The translations under genes were made by a program, and so were the position numbers. The notes beneath the pieces were generated by a model, which was not told where the DNA came from, did no database searches, and saw only the letters and a program-made list of their open reading frames with translations. From assembly GCF_020085105.1 (NCBI RefSeq), contig NC_058057.1, forward strand, positions 25,741,082 to 25,805,081: a DNA stretch of 64,000 bases, written 5' to 3'. This DNA comes from Siniperca chuatsi (Eukaryota; Chordata; Actinopteri; Centrarchiformes; Sinipercidae). Position 1 is the first letter of the stretch. Every line of letters begins with the position of its first letter. Of this stretch, positions 20,538-32,710 are shown in pieces.

Positions 20538-23290
20538 ATGGCTGAGTTCAAATGGATTTCTTTATTTCTTATAGCGGTGCTTCAGTTCACAGGTAAGAAT
20601 ACATATATCACATATATAAATGGAAGGCACACTGCAAAAAACAACTTAATCAATATTATTAAAGGTTCTTTATTAGCTACATTTTATTTAACTAAGAAAA
20701 CCAAATCTGTTGTTTCTAACGTGGTGAGTTTAGTGAACTCTTGGAAACCAAAGATAAAGAAATAATCGTCACACTAACTATGAACATAACAGACATTTTC
20801 TCATTTCACTTTATTTTTCATAATTTTCTCAACAGCAGCAGCTGAAAGACTTCCCCTCTCCTTCACTGTCAGAGTTGGAGATGAAGTCACTTTGCCTTGT
20901 GAAAATGTGACAGACGGTCAGCGAAAATGTGACAGTACTACATGGCTCTTCAGTGATTCAAGATACACAGCAGCAGTAGATCTTATTTATCTTGGGCAGA
21001 TTGTTGAAAGAGCCAAAGCTCAATCAGACAGACTGAGTGTTACAGCGAGCTGTTCTCTGGTTATAAAGAACGTCACAGTCGAGGATGTTGGTCTTTACAC
21101 CTGCAGACAGTTCAGATCACGACGACAACAAGCTCCAGACTCTCTGGTTCATCTGTCTGTTGTTACCAGTGAGTATTTACATCATAATGTTTTCAGCTCA
21201 AACTGTCTTGTTAGAACAATATAATGAAACATTACAATAATTATGATCACAGTGATGAAGTTAATTTCAGTCTTTTTGTATTTCTCTCACAATATCTCCA
21301 TCTTCTCCAGTGACTGAACATCAGGACACTGATAAGGTGACGTTCACCTGCTCTGTGTCGACATTTGAACGATGTGGACACACAGTGAAGTGGCTGTATG
21401 AGGGTGAAGATGTGGCTAAAGATAACAAAGACTTGGTGACATCACAGTCTCTCTGCAGAGCCTCTGTGCGCTTCCTGACTTCTCATTACAGTCACACATC
21501 GAGGTCTAACTTCCTTACATGTTTAGTGACTGATGGCAACAAAGAGCAGTTTCCCTACAGACTTCGGCCCTCAGGTGAGAAACCAGGTGAGAATATGATG
21601 AGCTGTTTAAAGTCACTTCAAACTGACAAGAATAATGACCTAAAATATTTGTTTATTTCATGGATTTGAAGTTTTAAAATCACATCACAACACAAGTTTG
21701 TTGAGTTGTGTTCATCTGTTCAGGTGAGGACACAACAACAGCAACAACTGAATCAACAACAACAACCGAAAACAGCAGAAAAGCAGGTATCACCACGACA
21801 GCGTCTCCAATCAATGATGCTTCAACAGAACTACAAGGCAGAGTCAACATGTTTATGTATCTTTCTCTAGAATCTGGTTTAAGGAGCTTTTTTCTCTTTT
21901 AAAATAATGAAATCTGTTTTTCAGAAACAGGCTCAACTGATGTAGTGGAGCCTTTAGACACTGTAATGTAATTAAATGTAAATAGTTTATTTAAATTTAA
22001 AGTTTATTTAAATTCTCCCTCTCTCTCTGAAGTCTAAAGTATGAAGTTTTGTCAAACTAGGTGCAGACTGTGTTTTTACTGGATGCAGTTTTTGTACCAA
22101 AAGTGGCCGTTTGATTTGGTTAAATCTATCAAATGAATCTTTGAACACATTTGAAAATCACATGTAATTCTCTCCTCTGTTAGCGACAGGATTTTGAACT
22201 GAACAGAAAGCTGCAGCCAAAATGAGGTTTCTAACATGTGAAACACATATGGGAGTTCTTCATCTTCTATGTAAACGAGTTTACTTGAATTTGATTTTCA
22301 CAGCACAAAAATGTTGTCTTGAAATTTTAAGTAGCCAAAATATTTTAAATGCACATGAACCAGACTAAGAGTCTGCAGCCATGCTAGCAGCTCTGTGAAG
22401 CTGTCATGGATGTATTAAAGCTAGGGCAGGTAATGTATTTCAGAAGCATTTTTGTTATATTTGTTGAAATTCTCTTTACATCCGACAGCAATCAATAAAT
22501 CAAACGCTCTGAAAATGTGTTGTTGAGATATTTCAGTCTGGACCAAAGTGGTTGACACTGCCATCCCTGGATCCACTAGCACGGCTAAACACGTGTCTTG
22601 TGCTTCTGATGGTTTTTCTGTTAACTTTCTTCTCTGACTTTATTTTTCTGTTCCACTGCTCGTACAGATTGTTCTGCTCTGAGCTACATAATGTTGGTTA
22701 TGCGTGTGGCTGAACTCCTCCTAATCACTGCGATTACTGTTCTTCTCATCAGAGCTCGAGGTGAGAAACATTTGTTTGGACTGATTAACACAAACTGTAA
22801 GTTTAGAGCTGAAATGTTTCTCTGTGCTTTATTTTCCAGGGAACCAGAGACCACCTGACGACAACACTGTGAGCTGAAAATAAAAACTGAATGAACGATG
22901 TGTAAAACTGATAATGTATATGAATGATCAGGGACTGTGAGTCAGTGTAAATGATGATAAGCTGCTGGTGCTAACTGTTCATGTTACTGTAATGCAGGAC
23001 TGTGAATGTCTCCCTGTTTGTGTTTGTGCAGGTTTTAAACTCAGTAAGAAGCCGAACAGTGAAGCGTTCTGGTCCAGCAGCCAGTCAGGTAAAGATCAGA
23101 TCAGACAGTCACTGATGGTGCGTTCAGGTTCTGCTGATTCATCTGTGAACTGTGTTCAGTTCAAAACTTCAGCAGTCAGCTGGGAGGGAAATCTGGGCTT
23201 TTTGAAAATGTAAGGGACTGCTCTGCATCTCAAGTGTTGTGTTGATTTTCACAGGTGCAAGATGATGTTACGGTGAACTATGAAAACTGA
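20538..23290 (+). CDS. Ig-receptor unit 4: apparently intact two-Ig-domain receptor
   Basis: Exons: signal 20538-20592, Ig1 20836-21168, Ig2 21311-21586, stalk 21724-21837, TM 22668-22760, tail 22840-22868 and 23032-23088, last exon 23255-23290, AATAAA 23576-23581. The total is 993 nt, 330 residues, with all phases consistent. Ig1 has LPCENVTDGQRKCDSTTW and VEDVGLYTC with two NVT sequons; Ig2 has FTCSV, HTVKWLYEGEDV and FLTCLV. There is one Thr-rich stalk exon, against four in unit 2. The TM exon is of the unit 1/3 type (YIMLVMRVAELLLITAITVL, with Arg and Glu inside). The original TM acceptor (ccacag) is mutated to ccactg; a cgtacag nine bases on keeps frame. The last exon differs and ends VNYEN then stop. 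The stalk donor is GC. A chimera of the unit 2 front and the unit 1/3 back. Confidence 0.7.
22430..22600. mobile_element. Repeat remnant in unit 4 intron before the TM exon
   Basis: Contains ttgagatatttcagtctgga and ccaaagtggttgacactgcc, part of a widespread fish repeat also seen at 63420-63720 and 52200-52340. It marks the region where unit 4 switches from unit 2-type to unit 1/3-type sequence. Confidence 0.5.
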
Positions 23291-23769
23291 TCAACAACTT
23301 CAACATCAACTCAAAAAAAGAAAGAAAAAACTTACGTGCAAATCGTCTTCCAATTTAACAATTTAGACTTGATTTTAAGATTTTGCTCATTGCTGTTTAA
23401 GATGTAGGTATTAATTCTCTTTGTGTTCACAAGAAATTAAGTGATTTTCATTCATAGCGGTGCTGTAAACATGGTCGTTGGTAGTCCAGCATGTTTTTGT
23501 GCACTTTTTTGATTGGGTTTGAATGAGCTTTTAGTCTGAGTCTCTTTATTGTAACTGAGAATTGTATAATCTGCAAATAAAAAAGTGCTTAATAACCACT
23601 CATGCATTGTGTTTTGTATAACTGTACCATGATGCATTTTACAGTGTAAGGTCAATTTTCTTTGATACAAATATTAATATTCTTTCTAAAATTCTGTAAA
23701 ACTGAATTATTCAAGATGATCTTGCTTGTTCTTACTGTTGTTGTTGTCCAGCAAAGACGTAACCTGTCT

Positions 23770-24030
23770 TTGTTTTTTTGTGGTTCTGCTGCACGCCAGA
23801 TTGTTTCTGGTTGAAATTTCTGGCGCATTCCCAATTTGGTTCAAATCCAAATTGCAGTATAGAGAATACTTTGTGTCCGCTGGTAACACAAAAGCACCAT
23901 GAAACACGATGTGGAGTTCCCCAAGGGTCGATCCTTGGGCCTCTTCTTTTCAAACTCTACATGCTCACACAAGCTCAATTTAGCAAAACAGCAATACTAC
24001 TATAATTATGCAGATTCCCCAAATTTCATC
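23770..24030 (+). mobile_element. Non-LTR retrotransposon fragment (reverse transcriptase core)
   Basis: A conceptual reading gives CGVPQGSILGPLLFKLYML, the classic reverse transcriptase block, followed after a frame change by a damaged Y-A-D-D site (YADSP). The fragment is truncated at both ends and frameshifted, so it is dead. CR1/L2-like clade is likely but not certain. Confidence 0.7.
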
Positions 24031-24281
24031 TTCATCTTCTTTAAAGTCAGAGAAGAAAGGTCAAAGCCAGTGCTTCCGTTAAATCGCTTTCTCTTGAAAG
24101 TAAACACGCCAGAAACATTGAAAATGGAAAACATAGAAAATTAGCCTACTTGCCACTTTTAAAATATAGTGAGAGTTAAACATTTGTCAGTGCGAGAATT
24201 AGAAAAATGTGTCCATGCCCTTATTTTTAGGGAGGACTACTGTAATAAAGAACACAGTATGAATGACAGACAACACATGGC

Positions 24282-24760
24282 TGTGGGTGGAGATATTCTC
24301 TTATCCACATGTCTAAATCTCAAACCTCACTTTCTCACTTATTTATCCACAAAAATTCACCTAAAGAATTGTACACATGGTGACATGCAACGTGAGATAC
24401 GTTCAATGTAGACATGTCAGATGTGTTAACTAATAGATGCATATTTGTACCAACAGAAACTGATTTACTTCACAAAGAATGTTTCAAAACATTTCCAAAA
24501 AGCACCTTAACTTCTCATATTTTAGCTGCATGATGTTAAACAGAACAGAATGCAGCCAAAACGTTTTTATTTCCAGGTTGGTGGCGGTTCATCATTGTGT
24601 CTGTGGGTTAGCAGCACTCTCAATAAGTCAACATATGGAAGAAAACTAAAGGTGAGAGCATCCACAGATTAAACTGTTATAATAAGACATTTTGATAAAC
24701 CTGGTTTTCCGCTGTGTCTACTCTCTTTTGTCTTATTAGGGAACAAAACACAGATGTATT
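24282..24760 (+). pseudogene. Remnant of a sixth receptor unit (intron, TM and tail exons)
   Basis: 24282-24350 matches intron sequence of units 1/3 (gtgggtggagata, ctcttatccacatgtct). 24577-24651 is a decayed copy of the unit 2 TM exon, still with WWR and a gtgaga donor, but a lost T gives an early TAG and the helix is shortened. 24740-24760 resembles the unit 2 tail exon. No Ig exons were found nearby. It is the downstream edge of the array. Confidence 0.6.
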
Positions 24761-24769
24761 GTGAGTTTT

Positions 24770-25600
24770 AAAGTAAATAATCAAATGTTTATACAGTTGT
24801 GATTTAAAAAACTGTGTTTGTGGTAGTTCTTCACAGTTACTAGTGGTTCTAGAATAAACAGTACTCACTGTATTGTATTGATACTACTCAGTTGCAGCTG
24901 CAAAGGTCAGCAAAATGACCAGGGTATGGATACAAAAGTCTATATCAAATTTAGAATTTAGCTTGAGAGGGATATTTGGGACAAAAACAGAATTAGTATA
25001 TATGCAAATACAGCATGGCACTCAGTATATTCTACAATACGTATCCATTGATTTAAATGCAAAACTGTAACTAGACTGTATTTTTTCAGGGACTGAGCTT
25101 GAACCCTGCAGTGACTAAGCCTGCAGGGTGACACCACACCCAGTACAAAGTTACACCCACTGTTTTTTATATTTGTTCTCCAAAATGTAGCAGCATGAGA
25201 CACACACAGTTGTATTTACACAGTTACAACTGCAACAGAGAAAAAGAGAAGTAAAATTATGTAACTGAACAAGAGCAGGCAGCATCACTGTCTGTCTTCA
25301 CTGTGTAGGCAGATCCTTAAGATGGTGTTTCGCCTCCATCAGCTACACCAAGATGACCAACAGTAGAGCCCGGGAAGGCTGTCTGATTGGTTGTACAAGT
25401 GTTGGTAGTGAATGAAGAAACAAGACTAACGCTGTGTCTTAATTTGCGTTCCTCCGTACTTACACTTGCTATTTTGAGTGCGTTCACACTGACAGTTATG
25501 GCAAAATGCAGTGCACTATGAACCATGATGGTGTACTCATAATGGTCAAAAGTTGAGCGTGGAACGCTTCTCACCCTCAGTGGTCACCATCTTGGCTATG
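24770..25600. other. No gene seen
   Basis: Mixed AT-rich sequence without a supported exon, repeat or RNA. The short open frames have no recognisable product. Confidence 0.5.
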
Positions 25601-26350
25601 TAGCGGGAGGGGAGCGGTTGCGGTTGCTCTGGTGAACACTGCACTACAATACAAATGTAAGTAAAACATGTGGTATTTTTCCACCATACCACTATACTCA
25701 TCTGTTTCAAAACATTAACAGTGAGCTGAGAGGGATTTTGGCGCTCTTTGAAGCGGCTATAATCGATATTTTTATAATAATAATGAAGTATATATCATAT
25801 GAAATGACAATGTCAGTGACGATGATGAACCTACAGAGATTTGTCAGCTGAATCTGCAGCTCTCCTCGGCTTCACAGAGCTTTATAGTGAGTTTCAGCTC
25901 ATTGTTTATCTGTTCAGACACAACTTTCCTGTTTTGGTTCCCTCTCAGCGCTCTCATAGTGCCGTTTTCAGAGAAAAAGCTGTGAAAACCAACTGTACAC
26001 TACCTGCTCAGCAGCAAACAGCAGACAGACACAGTTAGAGACCAGCAGGTGAACATAGCTGAGCATTTAGCAGCTAAAGAGCCAGATATTTCCCTCTGGA
26101 GCTGGTAAAGACCAAAAACAGAGCCAACAGAGGGAATATTGGACTCACATTCATCAGGTGACACAAACACGACTCTAAATTAATGATCATGTTGCTCTGG
26201 GACAGCTGGATGCAGAAATAAGCAGCTGCTTGCTAACAAGTTTATGATATGTCAAATGTTGTGTTCACAACTTGTTTCCGCTGCCCCCAAGTGGCCCTTG
26301 GGCATTAAAAGTGGAGTTTTTGACCTTTAGTGGTGCTATGGAGCAATTAT
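25600..26350. mobile_element. Degraded teleost interspersed repeat
   Basis: Includes agagccagatatttccctct, catcaggtgacacaaacacg, taatgatcatgttgctctgg and a GCTGCCCCCAAGTGGCCC block, which I know as parts of a frequent fish repeat. Coding frames here are accidental. Confidence 0.45.
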
Positions 26351-29300
26351 TTGACACGTGAGTCGACTGTTTTGTTTATATTTCATGCTGTAGTAGCACA
26401 TGAACAAGGACGGAAGTGAAGAGAGACTCATTCCTGCCAACTGCAGGGGCAGTAATGCAGACATGTAGTACTTGCAAAACACAATAAAAAAATAAGGAAG
26501 ACCATGTGAACTGGAGAAGGTGAAGCATTAGTCTATCAAATAAAAGGGGGACTATACTGTGTGATGTCCCTCGGTCTCTTGCTGTTCCACTGATCGACAT
26601 TTGGTGGCGGCAAAGAGCCAAGAAACAGCACTGTGCCAGCAAAATACAGGAAATCAGTGTTTTGCTGCTAATATTACATCTACAGCCAGCACCACTGATG
26701 GGTGTGGTTGGGTGTGTGATCTGTTGCATCTGTAACCACACCCAACAGTGATGTCACTGTGCTCTGGAGTACATCACTGCAGCAAGGTGAGAACCACTGA
26801 AGATCAGCAAAAACAAGATTAAGTTGCTCTTTACTGGCGAAGAAAATAGATTGAACACATTTGTTAAGACTAAAGGACACACGCAATGTGTGGAAAACTC
26901 CACAGGGTGCCTTTAATAGGTGTGAGAGGTAGAAATATTTCCTGATACGATACCTGCATGTTTCCTCTGACAAAGCCTCCTTAAAGGAGATCTTAGAGCT
27001 GTTTTAATTATTTTCCTACAGTTTTGAAATGGCACTTAGGAAAGGGAATGAGGAAAAGTGGAGGTAGGGAAGGAAATGAGGAACCATTTGAAGGGAAACA
27101 GATCCCAACCTCAGTCTTAGATTTCCTCTCATTCTGCATTCAGCAGCATGATGCTTTCTGTCTGTCTTCCAAATGGGAATCTGGGAGAGAAATCCCTTTA
27201 AGTCGGTAACCCTGAAGTGATCGCGGGTGAGACGGCTCGTTATGACGACCAGCTGCTGTGTCAGACTTCCAAATCGAGTCTTAATGTTCAGAAGCCTGCA
27301 ACTCATTTTCTGCCAGAGGGAGTAAAGCTTCTGTAAAGCCGCCAGCCTCCGCTCTGCTCGCCATGCTAAGCCGCCGTGACCATATGTGCAATACAGAAAA
27401 ACTAAATATAATGGAGGGTGACATCAGCAGCACCAGCACAGAGTCACCTGTGATGAATCACTTGGCTCTTCGGGCTGAAACGAAAATGTTTGCAGCCTAA
27501 GTTCAAGAGTCTGTTGTTCCGAACAGAGACAGAAAGAAACACATAATTGAAACGAATGATGGCTACTTTAGAGCATTTTATGAAAAATCTTGTCATACTT
27601 GTCATAAAATGCTGCTGCCTGTACCGTCAAAGACACCAGAAAGTGGCACAATGGAATTCATCCAAACATCTTCACGAAATTGCCATTAAGTGGTGACATA
27701 GTGACTTCTTGCAGGGCTAGTTGGTGAACTACTGTAGCTTGCGAGCTAACCACTAAGACGCTAGCAATGACTGTAGTAATTGAGAAAGAGTTATTGAAGA
27801 GAACAGAAAGCTCTCCCAAGTAGCGACCTTGCTAACTGTCATTTAGCAAGCTTGCAACCTTGTCGCTAACGGAACAATAAATTCACACAGATTATTCAAA
27901 AGACATATTTGTTCCATTAACTACTGTCTCATAAATGACTGCAAACCATGTTTTTTTGAGGAGCAGTTTATTCTTTGACAGAAAAAAAGTTGATGTTGCA
28001 ACACAGCTAATGAGCTATTAGCCATTGTTTTTTTAATTACTCTTCTTGGCACCTTTTCATTCTGATCATCACTAAATCATAGCTGAAGATACCTAACTGG
28101 ACAGAAACAGTGACGTGGGCTGGAATAAAAACCTCCTTAGGTCTGTTGAGGTCAGTGTCTGTTCGGCCGTCCAGGTTTGGGTCTGGAACATTCCACTTGG
28201 TTACTGCATTTGTGAGCTTTGGAGTCAATACATTAAATACTACCAGAGGGAATGTGCAATGCATTGCACCCTCGGTGCGCTCGGAGGCCAAGGAAAACAT
28301 ACAGTGGGAGGTGTCGCCATGTGGGTCTGAGGCGAGGATATTTGTATAGATGACTGGACTCTGCGGTCTGGTTCTGGCAGAGTACATACCCAGAAGTTTC
28401 CTTACAGGCTGCCGTCACGTATTCATCGCCGCCCGAGAAGCCGAAGCATCAGATGAAAATGTTCAGCAGAATTTATTCAGGTGACTTCACCCTAACTGAC
28501 TCACCAGAGGGTCACTCACTTTTGTGTTGTGTGAACAAAGTTTGTTCAAACACGCAGGACTCTGTTTGAAATTCTAGTGGAAGACCCAAAGTTTCTAAAG
28601 ATACCAAATATGTCAAGTCAAATTTTGAGGGAAATGTTTATAAAATGATGCACAAGATATTTTGGAATATTTTCACCTGATTAAATGTTGCACTCATTTT
28701 AAACATCATGTATAGCTTCAAATAGGAGTCAAAGAGTTTTCTTAAATGACAGAAACGCACATGCAGAATATGTACTGTGTTTGTGAATTGTAAATTGTGA
28801 AGTTGCATGTTAAGGTTGAAGTTGATTTGCATGGATTTACTTGGCCCCCATGAGCAAATCCACTGATTACGGTGATTCCATTGAAATGAATTGATTTCAC
28901 CATGACACTTCACTGTCTTAAATGCCGGTGGGACCAGATACTTTAAAATTAGAGGCTACTAAAATGTGGCTCACAGGCAGCTATCTTTACTCCATCTTAT
29001 GAGTCCATTACAGCTTCTGTGTAAAGTATTACTGTTCTGTATGCAGAACATGCATGAATTGTAAAATTAGAAGCTTCCAAAGTGACTCTCCCTGTCTATC
29101 TTTGGTGCATCAGCCCACTGAAAGTGTCTCAAACTGATGATAAATGTGAAACTTTCCCTCTAAACATAAACACAGTCAGTGTTTTCAGCTGTGGACGATC
29201 CATCTGGGAGGAGCACAGACCACTGCAGAAGAAGCCTTTTTTCTTTTTAACTATTTTTACTGCGTCCATTCAACTCCCATTTGGATCGTTTCGGGTTGAA

Positions 29301-29780
29301 TGTGAAGAAAGATAGCGCTCAGCCCTCACAAGATGTTTTCTCGTTTCTCCTGCAGGTGCTTTTTGTAAAATTTGGCGCGAGTGTGAAGGCCATAGACCAG
29401 AGTTAAATGTTTCGTATCGACGTGCTTTTTAAAAATTGCAGTAAGTTATGCGTCTGTGAGAGAAATGGCCACTGTGAAGAAAGGCAATTATAGTTAAATG
29501 CTCCTACACCCCCGTAAATTACAGTGTAATTATTTAGTATATATACAAATATAGGATCAATAAAATACTTACTAGGACAAATATGTAAGTGCAGGGTAAG
29601 AAAACAAGATGTTAGGGAATAAGGGAGTACCCTGGGTTAATGTACACACACCTGACAACATTTCTTTGTAAACCTGGAGCACAAAGCTCTTCACAGTTAA
29701 TTTCCACTGTATTTCCCTCAAACACAGTGTTAAGAAGTTCCATCTTTGTTGATCCCTCACATTTACATGTCAGTATGTGT
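26350..29780. other. Gene-free stretch, largely unrecognised
   Basis: No splice-consistent gene found. A short stem (tgggtgtggtt with aaccacaccca) lies at about 26699-26750. The most exon-like item is the open frame at 28037-28387, listed separately. The remaining sequence is unique-looking and AT-rich. Confidence 0.45.
28037..28387 (-). other. Open frame of 116 codons, coding status unknown
   Basis: The minus-strand frame has a balanced composition (SPVIYTNILASDPHGDTSHC, then KWNVPDPNLDGRTDTDL), less biased than the other accidental frames. It has exon-like edges (a cctcag within it and a gtatct downstream). I do not recognise a domain and see no partner exons. It could be a pseudogene exon or chance. 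Confidence 0.2.
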
Positions 29781-29783
29781 TTT

Positions 29784-29802
29784 GGCACTAGGTGGCAGCA
29801 CT
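29784..29802 (+). promoter_or_regulatory. CTCF-like motif
   Basis: GGCACTAGGTGGCAGCACT matches the well-known CTCF core (CACTAGGTGGCAG) closely on the + strand. It lies between the receptor array and the Pax1 region. Binding is inferred. Confidence 0.4.
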
Positions 29803-30710
29803 CCACAGGTAATTCTTACACTGCGTGGCTCAACAGACACTGAACACTTTTTATTTCTGTCACTAAAGAAAACCAGGTATCATCCATCGTGCTGTTTACT
29901 ACAACTGTAGCCTCAGTTTCACCCCTGCTGTGCGTTTATACAGCCTTTAATGTTTTTCACAGGCACTACATACTGTGTATCTGGGTGTATAAATATACTT
30001 TCCCCCCCTTCCTCTCCTTTCTTCACCTCATTGTCTCAGTTAAAAAAACTAAATTCAGATGTTCATGGTTTTTAAATGAGCTCTGTTGAAACTCATCTGA
30101 CAATGTCCTTAAATTTGAGCATTGCACATGTTAAGTGAATTTCATTTGTAGTGAATCGTACTGAGGGGCTGTACGAAGATATATTTTTAATAACTAATGC
30201 TGCAAGGAACAAAAAACAGAGCAAATGTTGCCAGTGAACATAATCCAGGCAGCAATTATTTTTCTTCCAAAGCACATTTGTCAAAACAAACTAGCAGTAT
30301 ATAAACTTCATTTCTGGGACACAGGGTCACCCCAGAGGATGAACCGTTTTGTCGAATCCACGAGCTAATCCCTTAAGATAATGAAAATGAATGGCCCAAA
30401 TGTGGTGTACATATTCACAGTCTGAGGAGAGCACTTGGGGCTTCGGGGGTCACCAGATTCCTTCATGTCCCAGAGTCGGACAGTAAGCCTGTGGACACTA
30501 TTTCTGCTGTTTGCAGAATAGTATTTCTGAGTTTGTCGAGACTTGCTACTGCTGTTTGGTTGATAGTTCCACAAGTTTTCGTACCTGTTAGTTTTGATAA
30601 TTGCTTTTCATACTGATTTAAATACTTTTATCATCTCCAGGTCATTTTATTATTTCTGTTACTGCCATGATACAACGTACAATCAAGTTAGTTTATTTAC
30701 TGTAAAAATG

Positions 30711-30900
30711 TGTACTGTGATCGGCGATGACGAGACGGCCTACAGAGAGGAGGTCAGAGCCCGGACATCTCGGTGCCAGGACAACAACCTCCATCGCAGC
30801 GTCAGGAGCTGACTGTGGACAGGAAGCGACGGAGGGAGGGTCACACCCCCCTCTCCATCAGTGGGACTGCTTGCACCGCTCTGTTACACCTCACCTGTAT
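30711..30900 (+). mobile_element. Non-LTR retrotransposon fragment
   Basis: A reading of DDETAYREEVRARTSRCQDN, then NL, and in another frame KRRREGHTPLSISGTA, resembles the segment just after the reverse transcriptase active site in fish LINEs. It is short and frameshifted, and directly precedes the microsatellite and minisatellite. Confidence 0.5.
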
Positions 30901-30930
30901 ACTACTAATGTTAACCTGTTTACATTACTT

Positions 30931-30985
30931 TGTGTATATATATGTGTGTGTGTGTGTGTGTACACACATATATATATATATATAT
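30931..30985. repeat. Compound TA/TG/CA microsatellite
   Basis: TATATA, then (TG) about 11, then CACA, then (TA) about 10. It leads straight into the minisatellite. Confidence 0.9.
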
Positions 30986-32710
30986 GCATGTCTGCTGCAT
31001 GTCTCTCTGCTGCATGTCTCTCTGACTGCTGCATGTCTCTCTGATGGCTGTCTGTCTCTCTGACTGCTGCATGTCTCTCTGACTGCTGCATGTCTCACTG
31101 ACTGCTGCATGTCTCTCTGACTGCTGCATGTCTCTCTGCTACATGTCTCTCTGACTGCTACATGTCTCACTGACTGCTGCATGTCTCTCTGATGACTGCA
31201 TGTCTCTCTGCTACATGTCTCTCTGACTGCTGCATGTCTCTCTGATGGCTGTCTGTCTCTCTGACTGCTGCATGTCTCTCTGACTGCTGCATGTCTCTCT
31301 GCTACATGTCTCTCTGACTGCTACATGTCTCACTGACTGCTGCATGTCTCTCTGATGGCTGTCTGTCTCTTTGACTGCTACATGTCTCTCTGACTGCTGC
31401 ATGTCTCTCTGCTACATGTCTCTCTGACTGCTACATGTCTCACTGACTGCTGCATGTCTCTCTGATGGCTGCCTGTCTCTCTGATGTCTGCATGTCTCTC
31501 TGCTACATGTCTCTCTGACTGCTGCCTGTCTCTCTGATGGCTGCATGTCTCTCTGCTACATGTCTCTCTGACTGCTGCATGTCTCTCTGATGGCTGCCAG
31601 TCTCTCTGATGGCTGCATGTCTCTCTGCTACATGTCTCTTTGACTGCTGCATGTCTCTCTGCTGCATGTCTCTCTCTCTGCTGCATGTCTCACTGATGGC
31701 TGCATGTCTCTCTCTCTGCTACATGTCTCTCTGACTGCTGCATGTCTCTCTGACGGCTGCATGTCTCTCTCTCTGCTGCATGTCTCTGATGGCTGCATGT
31801 CTCTCTGCTACATGTCTCTGACGGCTGCATGTCTCTCTGATGGCTGTCTGTATCTCTGACTGCTGCATGTCTCTCTGATGGCTGTCTGTCTCTTTGACTG
31901 CTACACGTCTCTCTGACTGCTGCATGTCTCTCTGCTACATGTCTCTCTGACTGCTACATGTCTCACTGACTGCTGCATGTCTCTCTGATGGCTGCCTGTC
32001 TCTCTGCTACATGTCTCTCTGACTGCTGCATGTCTCTCTGATGGCTGCCAGTCTCTCTGATGGCTGCATGTCTCTCTGCTACATGTCTCTTTGACTGCTG
32101 CATGTCTCTCTGCTGCATGTCTCTCTCTCTGCTGCATGTCTCACTGATGGCTGCATGTCTCTCTCTCTGCTACATGTCTCTCTGACTGCTGCATGTCTCT
32201 GACGGCTGCATGTCTCTCTGACGGCTGCATGTCTCTCTCTCTGCTGCATGTCTCTGATGGCTGCATGTCTCTCTGCTACATGTCTCTCTCTCTGCTGCAT
32301 GTCTCTCTCTCTGCTGCATGTCTCTGACTGCTGCCTGTCTCTCTGACTGCTGCATGTCTCTCTGACGGCTGCATGTCTCTCTCTCTGCTGCATGTCTCTG
32401 ACTGCTGCCTGTCTCTCTGACTGCTGCATGTCTCTCTGACGGCTGCATGTCTCTCTCTCTGCTGCATGTCTCTGATGGCTGCATGTCTCTCTGCTACATG
32501 TCTCTGACGGCTGCATGTCTCTCTGCTACATGTCTCTCTGACTGCTGCATGTCTCTCTGCTACATGTCTCTCTGCTACATGTCTCTGACGGCTACATGTC
32601 TCTCTGCTACATGTCTCTCTGCTACATGTCTCTCTGACTGCTGCATGTCTCTCTGACGGCTACATGTCTCTCTGACTGCTGCATGTCTCTCTGACGGCTA
32701 CATGTCTCAT
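30986..32710. repeat. Minisatellite, 15- and 19-bp units, about 1.7 kb
   Basis: Built from GACTGCTGCATGTCTCTCT (19 bp) and CTGCTACATGTCTCT (15 bp) with variants (GATGGCTG, GACGGCTG, extra CT pairs). A higher-order pattern is visible: two near-identical stretches end at 31686 and 32137, 451 bp apart. The minus-strand frames full of MQQSERHAAVRETCS are simple translations of the repeat and not genes. Confidence 0.9.

Noticed and set aside
30891-32516. Several minus-strand open frames rich in MQQSERHAAVRETC repeats
   Set aside because: They are translations of the 15/19-bp minisatellite in all frames, without splice sites or a non-repeat domain.
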